A stretch of DNA of 37,847 nt, taken from 66-474 sp040388785. GTDB taxonomy: Bacteria > Pseudomonadota > Gammaproteobacteria > Xanthomonadales > Rhodanobacteraceae. Location: contig JAZKBD010000074.1 in assembly GCA_040388785.1 (NCBI GenBank), positions 1-37,847 of the forward strand, read 5' to 3'. Below the pieces are notes generated by a model, which was not told the origin of the DNA, made no database searches, and saw only the letters and a program-made list of their open reading frames with translations. This document shows positions 1 to 9,325 of the stretch, piece after piece; position 1 is the first letter of the stretch, and every line of letters begins with the position of its first letter. The position numbers were made by a program, and so were the translations under genes.

Positions 1-13
1 AAGAGAAAGTTAC

Positions 14-36
14 CCGCGCCCCCGGGAGGGGCGCGG
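14..36. other. Perfect 9-bp inverted repeat before tamA
   Basis: CCGCGCCCC at 14-22 and GGGGCGCGG at 28-36 form a perfect 9-bp stem with a 5-nt loop, followed by AAAAA. It ends 12 nt before the tamA start codon. There is no U-run on the plus strand, so it is a poor intrinsic terminator. It could be the end of an upstream gene's transcript or a 5' UTR hairpin. The upstream gene is outside the window. Confidence 0.35.
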
Positions 37-48
37 AAAAAGACAGGG

Positions 49-1824
49 ATGTCGCTATCGACACAGCCACGCGCGCACACGCTCGCCGCGCTGGCGCTGC
101 TGACGATCGCCACCGCGCAAACCGCGCGCGCCGACACTCTGAAGGTCATCGTCACCGGCGTCGACAAGGAACTCGCCGCCGCCGTCCGCGCGCAGCTCGC
201 CGCCAGCCAGTACGCCACCCGCAAGGACGTCAGCGACACCCAGGCGCGGGTGCTGGCGAACGATGCGGCGAAACAGGCACCTGCCGCGCTGCAACCCTAC
301 GGCTACTACAACGCGCAGGCCACCAGCAACCTGCAGCACGTGGGCAGCGAATGGCAGGTGCATCTGCAGGTGACGCCGGGGCCCGCCACGAAAGTCGCGA
401 CGCTGGACGTGCAGGTTCCGGATGTCGCGCTTGAACTGCGGCCGGTGAACATCGCCGTGCGCGCCTTCCATCCGCGCGTGGGCGAGCAGATGAACGACGC
501 GACCTACGAAGCTTCCAAAGGCACGATCGCGAGCGCGCTGCTGGAAACCGGCTGGCTGGATGCGAAAGCCACCAAACACAAGGTCGCGGTGACGCGTGCC
601 GACAACCGCGCCGCGATCCACCTGCACTACAGCGTCGGCGAGCGTTACAAGCTGGGCGCGGTGACGTTCGAGGGCTCGCAGTTCAAGCCCGGCTTCCTCG
701 AGCGCTACGTGCCGTGGGAATCCGGCGACTGGTACTCGCAATCGAACCTGCTGACGTTGCAGCAGGCGCTGACCGATGCCGATTATTTTTCGATCGTCGA
801 TGTAGAGCCGGGGGTCGCGAAGGCGAAGGACCACGTGGTGCCGGTGAAGGTGGTCGTCGCGCCCGCCAAGCGCACGGTATATACCGCCGGCGTGTTCGTC
901 GGCACCGACACCGGCCCCGGCGTGCGCGGCGGCATCAAGCGGCGCTGGATCAACCGCAGCGGCCACACGCTGGACAACCAGGTGCTGATCGCGCAGCGGC
1001 TCAAGACAGCGCAGGTGATTTACGGCATTCCGCGACCGGGCCGCGACCACGCCAGTTTCAACCTCGGCGTCGGCTACCGCGACGAGAACACCAAGACTTC
1101 GGTCTCGCGCACGTTCTCGATCGCCGCGAACGAAACCCACGATTGGCACGGCTGGGTGCGCACCGTCGGAGTGCACCTGCTGAGCGGCACGTTCACGGTT
1201 GGCAATTCCGGCAACGACGTGAACATTCCCGGCATCGAGCGCGGCCGCAGCACGCTGATCTATCCGGAAATCGGCTTGACAAAAAAAGTCGCGGACAATC
1301 CGCTGTTCGTGCGCAAGGGTTACTCGATCAACCTGATCGCGCGCGCCGGACCCGGCATCGACACGCGCTTCGCGCAGGCGCTGGCCGACGTCACGTGGAT
1401 CCACGCGATCGGCCGCGACAACCGGCTGATCCTGCGCGGCAACGCCGGCATCACCAGCGTCGCGGATTTCTCGAAACTGCCGCCGCAACTGCGCTTCTTC
1501 GCCGGCGGCGACCGCTCGATCCGCGGCTACGCGTACCAAGCGATCGGACCGCGCAACAGCTACGGCCTGGTGGTCGGCGGCGAGCGCCTGCTGGTCGGCA
1601 GCGCCACCATCGAACACTACTTCACGCGCAACTGGGGCATCGCGGCATTCGTGGACTCGGGCGATGCGTTCAATGGCACCGATTTCCACGCAAGCACCGG
1701 CGCCGGGCTCGGCGTGCGCTGGCGCTCGCCGGTGGGCATGGTGCGCGTCGACGTCGGCGTGCCGATCGCGAACCCGTACTACCACGGTCCGCAGTTGCAC
1801 ATCGTCATAGGACCCGACCTGTGA
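49..1824 (+). CDS. tamA: TamA, Omp85-family translocation and assembly module outer-membrane subunit
   Basis: The 591-residue product starts with a signal peptide (hydrophobic stretch to about residue 28, ending TARA). POTRA-type repeats occupy roughly residues 30-270, followed by a C-terminal Omp85 beta-barrel. The barrel region contains the family's FAGGDRSIRGY segment near residue 486 (the lid-loop RGY motif). TamA is an outer-membrane protein that works with inner-membrane-anchored TamB to insert outer-membrane proteins and support envelope lipid homeostasis. The assignment is supported by tamB starting inside the tamA stop codon. The start at 49 has a weak GGG just upstream and gives a sensible signal peptide. 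BamA is excluded by the shorter POTRA region and the tamB neighbour. Confidence 0.93.
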   Translation: MSLSTQPRAHTLAALALLTIATAQTARADTLKVIVTGVDKELAAAVRAQLAASQYATRKDVSDTQARVLANDAAKQAPAALQPYGYYNAQATSNLQHVGSEWQVHLQVTPGPATKVATLDVQVPDVALELRPVNIAVRAFHPRVGEQMNDATYEASKGTIASALLETGWLDAKATKHKVAVTRADNRAAIHLHYSVGERYKLGAVTFEGSQFKPGFLERYVPWESGDWYSQSNLLTLQQALTDADYFSIVDVEPGVAKAKDHVVPVKVVVAPAKRTVYTAGVFVGTDTGPGVRGGIKRRWINRSGHTLDNQVLIAQRLKTAQVIYGIPRPGRDHASFNLGVGYRDENTKTSVSRTFSIAANETHDWHGWVRTVGVHLLSGTFTVGNSGNDVNIPGIERGRSTLIYPEIGLTKKVADNPLFVRKGYSINLIARAGPGIDTRFAQALADVTWIHAIGRDNRLILRGNAGITSVADFSKLPPQLRFFAGGDRSIRGYAYQAIGPRNSYGLVVGGERLLVGSATIEHYFTRNWGIAAFVDSGDAFNGTDFHASTGAGLGVRWRSPVGMVRVDVGVPIANPYYHGPQLHIVIGPDL

Positions 1825-4800
1825 CGCGCGCGCGCAAATGGCTGCTCGGTATCGTCGTCGCGATCGTCGCGATCGTCATCGTGCTGGCGGCATCGTTGTC
1901 CTGGGTGCTGTACACGCCATCGGGATTGCGCTTCGCACTGGACCGCGGCGTTGCGATGATGCACGGGCAACTCGCCTATGCAAGCGCGAGCGGCACGCTT
2001 GCGGGCACCACCACGATCGACGGGCTGCGTTACCACACCCGCGATGGCACCAAGGTCGCCATCGATCGTGTGAGTGTCGACCTGCGGCCGTGGGCGTTGC
2101 TGGGCCACACGCTGCACATCGCGCGTGCACGCATCGACGGCATCACGCTCGACCTCGCGCCATCCAAACCTTCGAGCACGTCGAGCGGCTTCTCGCTGAA
2201 GCCGCCGCTTGCGATCGTGCTGGACGATACGCAACTCACCCATATCGTCGTCGATGAAAGCGGCAAGCGCATGTTCGCCGCCGACAGCCTCGTGCTGGCC
2301 GGCCAATGGAGCAGCCGGCGATTGCTGGTCAAGCAACTCACGTTGCGCGCGCCCGATGGCAGCGCCGATCTCGACGGCACGCTCGCGATCGCGACGGGTT
2401 ATCCAGGCCAGGGCAGCGCGAAATTCGACTGGACGTACGACGGCACGCGCTACACCGGCACGCTCGCATCGCAATCGGATGGCAAGACCGCGCAACTGCA
2501 CGCAGCGCTTTCGGCGCCGGTCGTCCTTCGCGCCGATTCGAGCCTAAAACTCGATGCGTCGCATGCGTGGACGCTCGCATTGAATGCGCCGAAATTCGAC
2601 ACCAAAGCGTTGCCCGCCCTGCCCGCGTCGGTGAAAACGCTCGCGCTGGACGTGCACGGGTCCGGCGACGGCGGCGGCGGCAAGCTGGACGGAACGCTCG
2701 TCGTCAACGACACGCCGCTGCTGCTCGATCCCGCGCAGTTCCGCTACGACGGCAAGACGCTCACCCTCGATCCGCTGCGCCTGCGTTCGCCGCAGATCGC
2801 CGGCATCGCGACCGCGACCGGCGTCGTGCACCTGGATGCGAATCCAATGTCGTTCGAGCTCGGCGCCACGTGGCAGGACGTCGTGCTGCCCGCCGACCTT
2901 GCCGGTCAGGCGCTGGCGACGCACGGCGACGTCAAGCTGAGCGGCACGGCCAAACACTTCGCGGTGAAGGGCGCGATGGCGCTCGGGCCGCCCGACCGGT
3001 TGTCGAACATGCAGATCGATCTCGCCGGCACCCCGCAGCAGATCGATCTGCACGCCTTGAAGATCGTGCAGAAGCAGGGCGGCCTCGACATGCGCGGCAC
3101 CATCGGCTTGCAAAGCCCCATGTCGTGGAAGCTCGACGCCGTCGCGAAACGCTTCGATCCCGGCGCCATCCTGGCCGGCTGGAACGGCGCGCTGGACTTC
3201 ACGCTGGCGAGCGACGGCAAGCTCACGCCGCAAGGTCCCGTCGCGACGCTGAAACTCGACAAGGTGGCCGGCACATTGCGCCAGCGCAACCTCGCCGGCA
3301 GCAAGGTCGATCTCGTGATCACGCCCGACAACCTGCTGCAGGGTTCACTGTTGCTGGTCGCGGGCAACAGCCGCATCCACGCGATCGGCAAGCGCGGCGC
3401 GCGCACCGACGCCAGCGTCACGCTGGACGTCGCTTCGCTGGGCGACTGGCTGCCGAATACTTCCGGCAAATTGCAGGGCGAATTCACGCTCAAGGGCAAC
3501 TGGCCGAAACTCGCGGTCGCGGGACACCTGCAAGGCAGCGGTTTGAGCGCGCAGGCGCGCCGCATCGACAGTCTGCAGCTCACCGCTTCCATCCCGAATA
3601 TCGCGCAGCCGGGCGGCGATCTGGATCTGGCGCTGCACGGCGTGCATGCATCGGGTTTCGATTTCGACAGCGTCAGCCTGCAAGGCCACGGCAACGCCGC
3701 GTCGCACCACTTGCAGTTGCGCGCAAACGGCAAACCCGCCGGCGCTGCGCTGACATTGACTGGCAGCTGGCAAGCGGGCGCGAAACGCTGGACCGGCACG
3801 CTGAGCGACGTCGAACTTTCACCGCAGGGCATGCCGGCATGGCGCCAGGAAGCGCAAAGCACGATCGTGTACCAGAAGGGCGCGTTGACGCTGTCGCAAC
3901 TTTGTCTGAGCGCCGGCGAGCCGCGCCTGTGTGCGTCGGCGGATCGCAACGCGCAAGGCGCCATTACCGCGAAATACTCGCTGCAACGCCTGCCCCTGCA
4001 ACTTCTCGCGACCTTGGCATCGGGTGCCGATCCCCTGCAGGCGAGCGGCGAACTCTCGGGCAATGGACAAATGTCGATCGACGCCCATGGCGGCATTCAT
4101 GGCAACGCGAATCTCGCGGCGGGCCCCGGCAGCATTGTCTATGCGTCGAATCCGGGCCGCGCCCTGCTCGCCTGGTCCGGCATCGGCGTCAACATCGATG
4201 CATCGGGTACGAATCAGCACGCTCGCCTGCACGCGGCATTGGACGACGGCGGACACGTCAATGGCGATGTCACCGTCAGCGGCGCCAACCACGTGTTGCA
4301 GGGAAGCATCGACGCGAACCTGCACAGCCTCGCCTTCCTCGAAGCCGTTTCGTCCGAAATCGCCAACGTGCAAGGCTCGCTCGCCGGCAACCTGCAACTG
4401 TCCGGCACGCTGGCGGCGCCGCAATTCCAGGGGCGCATCCAGACGCAGGGCTTCTCCGCGGAACTGCCGCGCGCGGGCTTGAAACTGCACGACGGCGAGT
4501 TCGCCATCAACGGCGACGCGCAGGGCCGCCTCGCGATCAATGGGCAAATCGCGTCCGGCTGCGGCGTGTTGCACGTCGGCGGCAGCGTCGGTCTCGCCGC
4601 GAACGCGCCGCTGGCGCTCGACATCAAGGGCAACAACGTGCTGGTCGCGGACATTCCCGCCGCGCACGTGATCGCATCGCCCGATTTGCACATTGCACGC
4701 GCGAACGGCGTGTTCGCGCTGACCGGCAGCGTGACGATTCCCGATGCGAAAGTGGAAGTCGAAAAACTGCCCGGCCAGGGCCCCGCGCAGGCTTCGCCCG

Positions 4801-5555
4801 ACGTGGTGATCGTCGATGCGCCGCCCACCGCGCAGGTCGCGCCGATGGCGATGAGCGCGGACATCGAGGTCAAGCTCGGCGACAAGGTGAAGGTGCAAGG
4901 CTATGGTCTCGACGGCACCGTGCACGGACAACTCGCGGTGCGCGAGCGCCCCGGCCAGACCGCGACCGGGCGCGGCGAAATCCGCGTCGACGGCAAGTAC
5001 GAAGCGTACGGCCAGAACCTCAGCATCGAACGCGGGCGGCTGCTGTTCGCCGGCACGCGGCTCGACAATCCCGGCCTCGACATCCGCGCGGTGCGCAACA
5101 TCCGCAGCCAGGACATCACCGTGGGCCTGCAAATCCGCGGCACCGCGCAGCGGCCGATCCTGACGGTGTTTTCCGACCCCGCGATGGAACAGGCCGAAGC
5201 ATTGTCGTACCTCGTCACCGGCCGTCCGTTGACCGCACTCAAGAGCGGCGAAGGCGACACGCTCAACACTGCCGCGCAGGCACTGGGCGGATTGGCCGGC
5301 GACCGGTTGGCGAAATCGATCGGCTCGCGGCTCGGTCTCGAAGCCGGCGTGTCGTCGAGCGAAGCACTGGGCGGCTCCGCGTTCACCGCCGGCAAATATC
5401 TTTCGCCGCGATTGTTCCTGAGTTACGGCGTTGGCCTGTTCACGCCGGGCCAGGTCATCACGCTGCGCTACACCTTGAACCGCTTCCTGCAATTCGAAGC
5501 CGAGAATGCGACCACCGGCAATCGCGCGAGCTTCAATTACCGGATCGAAAAATAG
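1821..5555 (+). CDS. tamB: TamB, translocation/assembly module inner-membrane-anchored subunit
   Basis: The product is about 1244 residues from a GTG start that overlaps the tamA stop as GTGA (TGA at 1822-1824), a translational-coupling arrangement. The N-terminus has a short basic stretch (TRARK) and one transmembrane anchor at about residues 8-30. A very long periplasmic region of repetitive beta-strand character (AsmA/VPS13-like groove) follows, then the conserved C-terminal DUF490/TamB domain over roughly the last 350 residues, containing YLVTGRP and the terminal barrel-like RYTLNRFL region. TamB spans the periplasm and pairs with TamA. Length matches the family. The frame is open far upstream of 1821, but that part is antisense-like shadow of tamA and lacks TamB features, so the GTG start is preferred. 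Confidence 0.93.
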   Translation: MTRARKWLLGIVVAIVAIVIVLAASLSWVLYTPSGLRFALDRGVAMMHGQLAYASASGTLAGTTTIDGLRYHTRDGTKVAIDRVSVDLRPWALLGHTLHIARARIDGITLDLAPSKPSSTSSGFSLKPPLAIVLDDTQLTHIVVDESGKRMFAADSLVLAGQWSSRRLLVKQLTLRAPDGSADLDGTLAIATGYPGQGSAKFDWTYDGTRYTGTLASQSDGKTAQLHAALSAPVVLRADSSLKLDASHAWTLALNAPKFDTKALPALPASVKTLALDVHGSGDGGGGKLDGTLVVNDTPLLLDPAQFRYDGKTLTLDPLRLRSPQIAGIATATGVVHLDANPMSFELGATWQDVVLPADLAGQALATHGDVKLSGTAKHFAVKGAMALGPPDRLSNMQIDLAGTPQQIDLHALKIVQKQGGLDMRGTIGLQSPMSWKLDAVAKRFDPGAILAGWNGALDFTLASDGKLTPQGPVATLKLDKVAGTLRQRNLAGSKVDLVITPDNLLQGSLLLVAGNSRIHAIGKRGARTDASVTLDVASLGDWLPNTSGKLQGEFTLKGNWPKLAVAGHLQGSGLSAQARRIDSLQLTASIPNIAQPGGDLDLALHGVHASGFDFDSVSLQGHGNAASHHLQLRANGKPAGAALTLTGSWQAGAKRWTGTLSDVELSPQGMPAWRQEAQSTIVYQKGALTLSQLCLSAGEPRLCASADRNAQGAITAKYSLQRLPLQLLATLASGADPLQASGELSGNGQMSIDAHGGIHGNANLAAGPGSIVYASNPGRALLAWSGIGVNIDASGTNQHARLHAALDDGGHVNGDVTVSGANHVLQGSIDANLHSLAFLEAVSSEIANVQGSLAGNLQLSGTLAAPQFQGRIQTQGFSAELPRAGLKLHDGEFAINGDAQGRLAINGQIASGCGVLHVGGSVGLAANAPLALDIKGNNVLVADIPAAHVIASPDLHIARANGVFALTGSVTIPDAKVEVEKLPGQGPAQASPDVVIVDAPPTAQVAPMAMSADIEVKLGDKVKVQGYGLDGTVHGQLAVRERPGQTATGRGEIRVDGKYEAYGQNLSIERGRLLFAGTRLDNPGLDIRAVRNIRSQDITVGLQIRGTAQRPILTVFSDPAMEQAEALSYLVTGRPLTALKSGEGDTLNTAAQALGGLAGDRLAKSIGSRLGLEAGVSSSEALGGSAFTAGKYLSPRLFLSYGVGLFTPGQVITLRYTLNRFLQFEAENATTGNRASFNYRIEK

Positions 5556-5871
5556 CGCGCGTGTCACCGAAGTGCTGGGGCTCAATTTCCGCCGCGTGTT
5601 CCAGGAAATCTGGACGGTTTAGAGCACTCGTTTTTGATCGTTGCGAAGAGCGCCCCCATCCGCCTTCGGCACCTTCCCCCGCGCTACGCGCAGGGGAAGG
5701 AAATGCTTCGCTTCCCCCGCTTGCGGGGGAAGCTGCCCGAAGGGCTGAAGGGGGTCTTTTCGTTGGCGCTTGAGTCACAAATGCTCCAACCGCGCGTCGC
5801 AGCAATCGTTCGCCATTGTCAATCCGTCGCGCTGCTAGAGTGCGCGCTGTCTTTCGATTGCTTCGGGTCGC
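5556..5871. other. Intergenic region tamB to CPBP gene
   Basis: The 316 bp between tamB and the CPBP gene hold one REPIN-like inverted repeat pair (5652-5755, listed separately). I see no open frame with coding character here. I could not assign a convincing terminator for tamB or a promoter for the CPBP gene; a TTGTCA at 5817 has no well-spaced -10. Confidence 0.6.
5652..5755. repeat. REPIN-like inverted pair, family 1
   Basis: Two arms in inverted orientation: 5652-5700 (CCCCCATCCGCCTTCGG, then CTTCCCCCGC) and 5710-5755, whose reverse complement reads CCCCCTTCAGCCCTTCGGGC then CTTCCCCCGC. Each arm has its own small palindrome, such as CCCCCGC-TT-GCGGGGG at 5713-5729. The structure resembles a mobile non-autonomous REP doublet. 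No transposase is nearby. Confidence 0.7.
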
Positions 5872-6670
5872 ATGGATCTGCCCACGGAAAATACCCCGGC
5901 CGTTTCCAACGCCGCCTCCATCGCACAACGCGTGGAAAAACATCCCGGCGTCTGGAGCGGACTCGGCATCGTGGCGCTGTACTTCCTGCTGCAGTTCGGC
6001 TTGGGAATATTGTTTGGCGTGATGGCCGGTTTCGTGCTGATGGTGAAGGCCGGATTCGAGGCCGGCCTGCACCACCGCGCGCCGCCCGACGCCAAGGCCG
6101 TCATGCTGGCCTTGATGGCGAATCCCGACATGCGCGTCGTTTTCATCGTCGCCACGATCGCCGCCGCGGCCGTGGCGATGATCCTGTTGATCCGCCGGTT
6201 CTGGCGCGCACAATGGTCACGTGCGGAATTGCCGGGCTTCGGATTCACGCCGCCCGCGAAAAAACATTCGTACCTGATCGCGGTGCTGCTCGGCGCCGCC
6301 GTGTTGCTGCTCGGCGGTCCGCTCACGCACAGTCTCGCTGGCCATCACCAGGTTGATCAGGACGTCTCGCTGCTTGCCGGCAACGTATCGATCGGCATGC
6401 GCCTGCTGCTGGCAGTGCTTGTAGTGTGCGTCGCGCCGTTCGTCGAGGAACTGGTGTTCCGCGGCGTGCTGTTGTCGGGCCTTGCGAGCCGCATGCCAAT
6501 CGGCTTGGCCATGCTGGCCAGCGCGGTCGTTTTCGGCTGCGTGCACCTGCCCGATTTCAGGTTCGCCTGGTATCCCGTGCCCGCTCTGGTCATCCTGGGC
6601 CTGGNNNNNNNNNNATGCCACCAACAACTTCATTGCGGCGATCGCATGGTTTGTGGCTGCGAGACACTGA
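5872..6670 (+). CDS. CPBP family intramembrane metalloprotease (interrupted by assembly gap)
   Basis: A multi-helix membrane protein of the CPBP (CaaX protease and bacteriocin-processing, Abi/Rce1-like) family. Helices are visible near residues 28-55, 85-110, 125-145 and in the C-terminal half. Motif 1 EExxxR is E192-E193...R197 (VEELVFRG) and motif 2 FxxxH is F221...H225 (VFGCVH). The third motif HxxxN lies after the gap: in the +2-shifted frame the sequence reads HATNNFIAAIAWF and stops at 6668-6670. The 10 N at 6605-6614 therefore hide a piece whose true length should be a multiple of 3, probably about 20-30 codons by family comparison. If the N count is taken literally the frame wrongly continues to 6741. 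Function could be prenyl-protein/peptide processing or bacteriocin self-immunity; the substrate is unknown. Confidence 0.8.
6605..6614. other. Assembly gap (10 N) inside CPBP gene
   Basis: Ten N of arbitrary size. Motif 3 of the CPBP protein resumes in a different frame after the gap, so the real missing length is not 10 bp; a multiple of 3 is needed. Confidence 0.95.
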
Positions 6671-6756
6671 ATGCTGTCGAAGATCATCGTTTACCGCAGG
6701 CCACGTCAATAGGTATACAGTTGCGCTCGGCATTCCAGTAAAAGGGGGTGTGCATC

Positions 6757-7098
6757 ATGAAACGTAATAGATATTTCGTGATTGCCGTCTTGCTGTTGCT
6801 CTCAGGGTGCGCAACTGCGCCGCCAGTTCAGATCGGTGCTGATACTTACTATGCGGCTAAGACCAACGCTGCCGGAGCCTTTGGGAGCGTCCAAGCAGTA
6901 GCGGGCGATCTCATGGCAGAGGGGAATCAGTTCTGTGCTTCAATGCGTAAGCAATTTGAGCTTGTAACACAAAACGTACAGCCCCCTGTTTACGGCAGCA
7001 GCCTCGGTGGCGCGTCGATTACATTCAAGTGCGTCAATCAGGCTGGCAATCCCGTCATGCGCAAAGATAATGGCGTCACTACCATCGATAGTCATTGA
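6757..7098 (+). CDS. Small lipoprotein of unknown function
   Basis: The 113-residue product begins with a type II signal peptide. Basic residues (MKRNR) are followed by a hydrophobic core and a clear lipobox, LLSGC, with the lipidated cysteine at residue 18. AAAGGGGG at 6741-6748 lies 8 nt before this ATG, which is why I prefer it to the GTG at 6748. The mature part has two further cysteines (around residues 69 and 92) and no domain I recognise. Base composition is visibly lower in G+C than the flanking core genes. It and the next gene form a co-directional pair of small exported proteins. Confidence 0.7.
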   Translation: MKRNRYFVIAVLLLLSGCATAPPVQIGADTYYAAKTNAAGAFGSVQAVAGDLMAEGNQFCASMRKQFELVTQNVQPPVYGSSLGGASITFKCVNQAGNPVMRKDNGVTTIDSH

Positions 7099-7184
7099 GT
7101 TATCGCGTGGTAAATGCGTAAGAACTCATTCCACGAACGCTACGCGCGTGCTGATTTCGAGTACTTGTAACGAAGGGGGAAGTC

Positions 7185-7457
7185 ATGAAGAAGTTTTGGA
7201 TATTGCTGCCTGCAGCAGCCGCACTCGTGCTCGCGACGGGAATCGCGCATGCTGATTGTGAGGACGGCCACTGGGTTAAATCGGTGTCCTCCGATGGCGC
7301 CATCGTCATTCTCGAGGACGGGTCAGTGTGGGAAATCGACTCTACGGATCAAGTAGATACCGCCCTCTGGTTGCCAATGACGAACATCGTCGCATGCGAT
7401 GACAAACTCATCGATACTGACGATAACGAGATTGCTGATGCCACGCGTATCAAGTAG
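7185..7457 (+). CDS. Small secreted protein of unknown function
   Basis: The 90-residue product has a Sec signal peptide (MKKFW, hydrophobic core, cleavage probably after AHA near residue 23). The mature domain of about 66 residues contains the sequence EDGSVWEID and two cysteines (DCED near the N-terminus and VACDD later) that could form a disulfide. A strong ribosome-binding site AAGGGGGA precedes the ATG by about 6 nt. Similar small periplasmic proteins with a DGSVWE core are, from memory, common in Xanthomonadales, but no function is known to me. Lower G+C than neighbours, as for the preceding lipoprotein gene. Confidence 0.7.
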   Translation: MKKFWILLPAAAALVLATGIAHADCEDGHWVKSVSSDGAIVILEDGSVWEIDSTDQVDTALWLPMTNIVACDDKLIDTDDNEIADATRIK

Positions 7458-7499
7458 CCGTGCCTGATGGCTAGATCCGGTGACGATGTTACGAAGCAA

Positions 7500-9269
7500 T
7501 CAATACCCCGCCGCCTCACCCGCCGGATACCTTGGATCATTGACGCTTTCCAGCATGCCGGTTTTCGGATTCACCACGATCGCGGCGATGTCGCCCATCG
7601 AGTGCACGTCGCGGATCTTGTAGCCCATCGCCTCCAGCGCGGATTGCACGGTTGGCGCGAACGCACGCGGCTCCGCGAAGATTTCGTCGGGGTACCACTG
7701 CATGTGGATGCGCGGCGCGTCGATGGCCTGCTTCACGTTCATGCCGTACTCGATGACATTGAGGATGCTTTCCATGGTGGTGGAAATGATGGTCGAGCCG
7801 CCGGGGCTGCCGGTGACCATCACGAGCTTGCCGTCGTGCATCACGATGGTCGGGCTCATCGAACTTAAGGGGCGCTTGCCGGGTTCGATCCGGTTGGCCT
7901 TGCCTTGCACGAGGCCGAACTGGTTGGGCACGCCGGGTTTGGACGTGAAATCGTCCATCTCGTTGTTGAGGAAGAAGCCGGTGTCGCCCGCGATCTGCTT
8001 GATGCCGAAATAACTGTTGACGGTGTAGGTGACCGCGACTGCGTTGCCCTTGCCGTCGACCACCGAGTAATGCGTGGTGTTGGTGGCTTGGTACGGCCCG
8101 AGGCTGCCCTGCACTTCCGATGACGGCGTCGCCTTGCCGGGCTTGATGTCGGCGCGCAACTCGGCGGCGTGTTCGGCGGAAAGCAATTGCCTGATCGGGT
8201 TGTGCACGAACGCCGGATCGCCGAGATAGGTATTGCGGTCGGCGAAGGCGCGGCGCTCGGCTTCGATGAAGGTGTGCGCGCTTTTCGCGGAATGGAAACC
8301 CCACTGCGCGAACGGATACGGCGCGATGATCTGCAGCGTCTCGCAGATCGTGGTGCCGCCCGAACTCGGCGGCGGCGCCGAATAGATCACGTAGCCGTGG
8401 TAGCCGCACGCGATGGGTTTTTCCCATTGCACGGTGTAGGCCTTGAAATCCTTGAGGGTCAGCAGGCCACCACTCGCTTCGCTGGCCTTGACCACCGCCG
8501 CGGCGATCGGGCCGTCGTAGAACGCGCGCGTGCCGTCCTTCGCAATCAAGGCCAGCGTGTGCGCGAGCTGCGGCTGTTTCAGCACCTGCCCGGCTTTCAG
8601 CGGCTTGCCGTCGCTGAGGAAGATCGCCGCAACATTGGGGTACTGCCTGAAGTAATCGGTGGAGGTGTCGAGGATGCGCACGTCGCCCGGCTGCAGCACG
8701 TAACCGTCCTTCGCCAGCCTGATCGCGGGCGCCATCACCTGCGCGCGGCTCATTGTGCCGTACTTCTTCAGCGCGTCGTCGAAACCCATCACGGTGCCGG
8801 GAACGCCGACGCCCAGATACGTTTTGGTGCTGCGGCCCTTCACCACCTTGCCGGCGGCGTTGCGCATCATGGCGGGTGTCGCGGCCAGCGGCGCCTTTTC
8901 GCGAAAGTCGAGGAACAGGTTGTTGCCGTCGGCGAGGTGCAGCGTCATGAAACCGCCGCCGCCGATATTGCCGCAGCACGGATGCACCACCGCCAGCGCG
9001 TAGCCGACCGCGACCGCGGCATCGATCGCGTTGCCGCCCTGCTTGAGGATGTCGACGCCGACCTGCGTCGCGAGATGCTGCGCGCTCACGACCATGCCGT
9101 GCTTCGCGGTGACCAGCAGTTCGTCGGGACGCGCGGATTGCGTGGTGCCCTGCACCTTCGCCTGCAACGGCCCGTCCTGCGCGGCGTGGGTGTCTTGCGC
9201 AAACGCGGTCGGCGCGGACGCAACGAACGCGAGCAACAGCGCAACGAAGGCGGCCTGCACCTGACGCAT
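7500..9269 (-). CDS. ggt: Gamma-glutamyltransferase (glutathione hydrolase)
   Basis: The 589-residue periplasmic Ntn-hydrolase hydrolyses glutathione and transfers gamma-glutamyl groups. A Sec signal peptide ends at about residue 24 (APTAFA). The enzyme is made as a proenzyme that self-cleaves before the catalytic threonine. The conserved TTHYSVVD sequence is present, with the predicted nucleophile at T398. The oxyanion/glutamate-binding GSPGGSTI motif follows near residue 485, and the N-terminal part has the family's GNIGGGGFM segment. The frame is open upstream to 9494, but the ATG at 9269 has a GGAG about 6 nt away and gives the signal peptide. It faces away from the small secreted-protein gene and reads in the same direction as purK but without an obvious functional link. 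Confidence 0.95.
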   Translation of the reverse strand: MRQVQAAFVALLLAFVASAPTAFAQDTHAAQDGPLQAKVQGTTQSARPDELLVTAKHGMVVSAQHLATQVGVDILKQGGNAIDAAVAVGYALAVVHPCCGNIGGGGFMTLHLADGNNLFLDFREKAPLAATPAMMRNAAGKVVKGRSTKTYLGVGVPGTVMGFDDALKKYGTMSRAQVMAPAIRLAKDGYVLQPGDVRILDTSTDYFRQYPNVAAIFLSDGKPLKAGQVLKQPQLAHTLALIAKDGTRAFYDGPIAAAVVKASEASGGLLTLKDFKAYTVQWEKPIACGYHGYVIYSAPPPSSGGTTICETLQIIAPYPFAQWGFHSAKSAHTFIEAERRAFADRNTYLGDPAFVHNPIRQLLSAEHAAELRADIKPGKATPSSEVQGSLGPYQATNTTHYSVVDGKGNAVAVTYTVNSYFGIKQIAGDTGFFLNNEMDDFTSKPGVPNQFGLVQGKANRIEPGKRPLSSMSPTIVMHDGKLVMVTGSPGGSTIISTTMESILNVIEYGMNVKQAIDAPRIHMQWYPDEIFAEPRAFAPTVQSALEAMGYKIRDVHSMGDIAAIVVNPKTGMLESVNDPRYPAGEAAGY

Positions 9270-9325
9270 GGTGAATCTCCTTGTTTGATGCACTGACCGC
9301 AAGATGCAGGTCAATCCACAGGCTG

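Noticed and set aside
14..36. Intrinsic terminator upstream of tamA
   Set aside because: Good stem but no U-run on either strand in the right place.
55..1800. Long minus-strand open frame opposite tamA (581 codons)
   Set aside because: Arg/Ala/His-rich sequence typical of antisense frames in high-GC DNA, with no domain; tamA on the other strand is unambiguous.
3819..5585. Minus-strand frame of 588 codons over the tamB 3' half
   Set aside because: Antisense shadow without recognisable features.
2306..5773. Long plus-strand frame of 1155 codons over tamB
   Set aside because: Arg-rich shadow of tamB in another frame.
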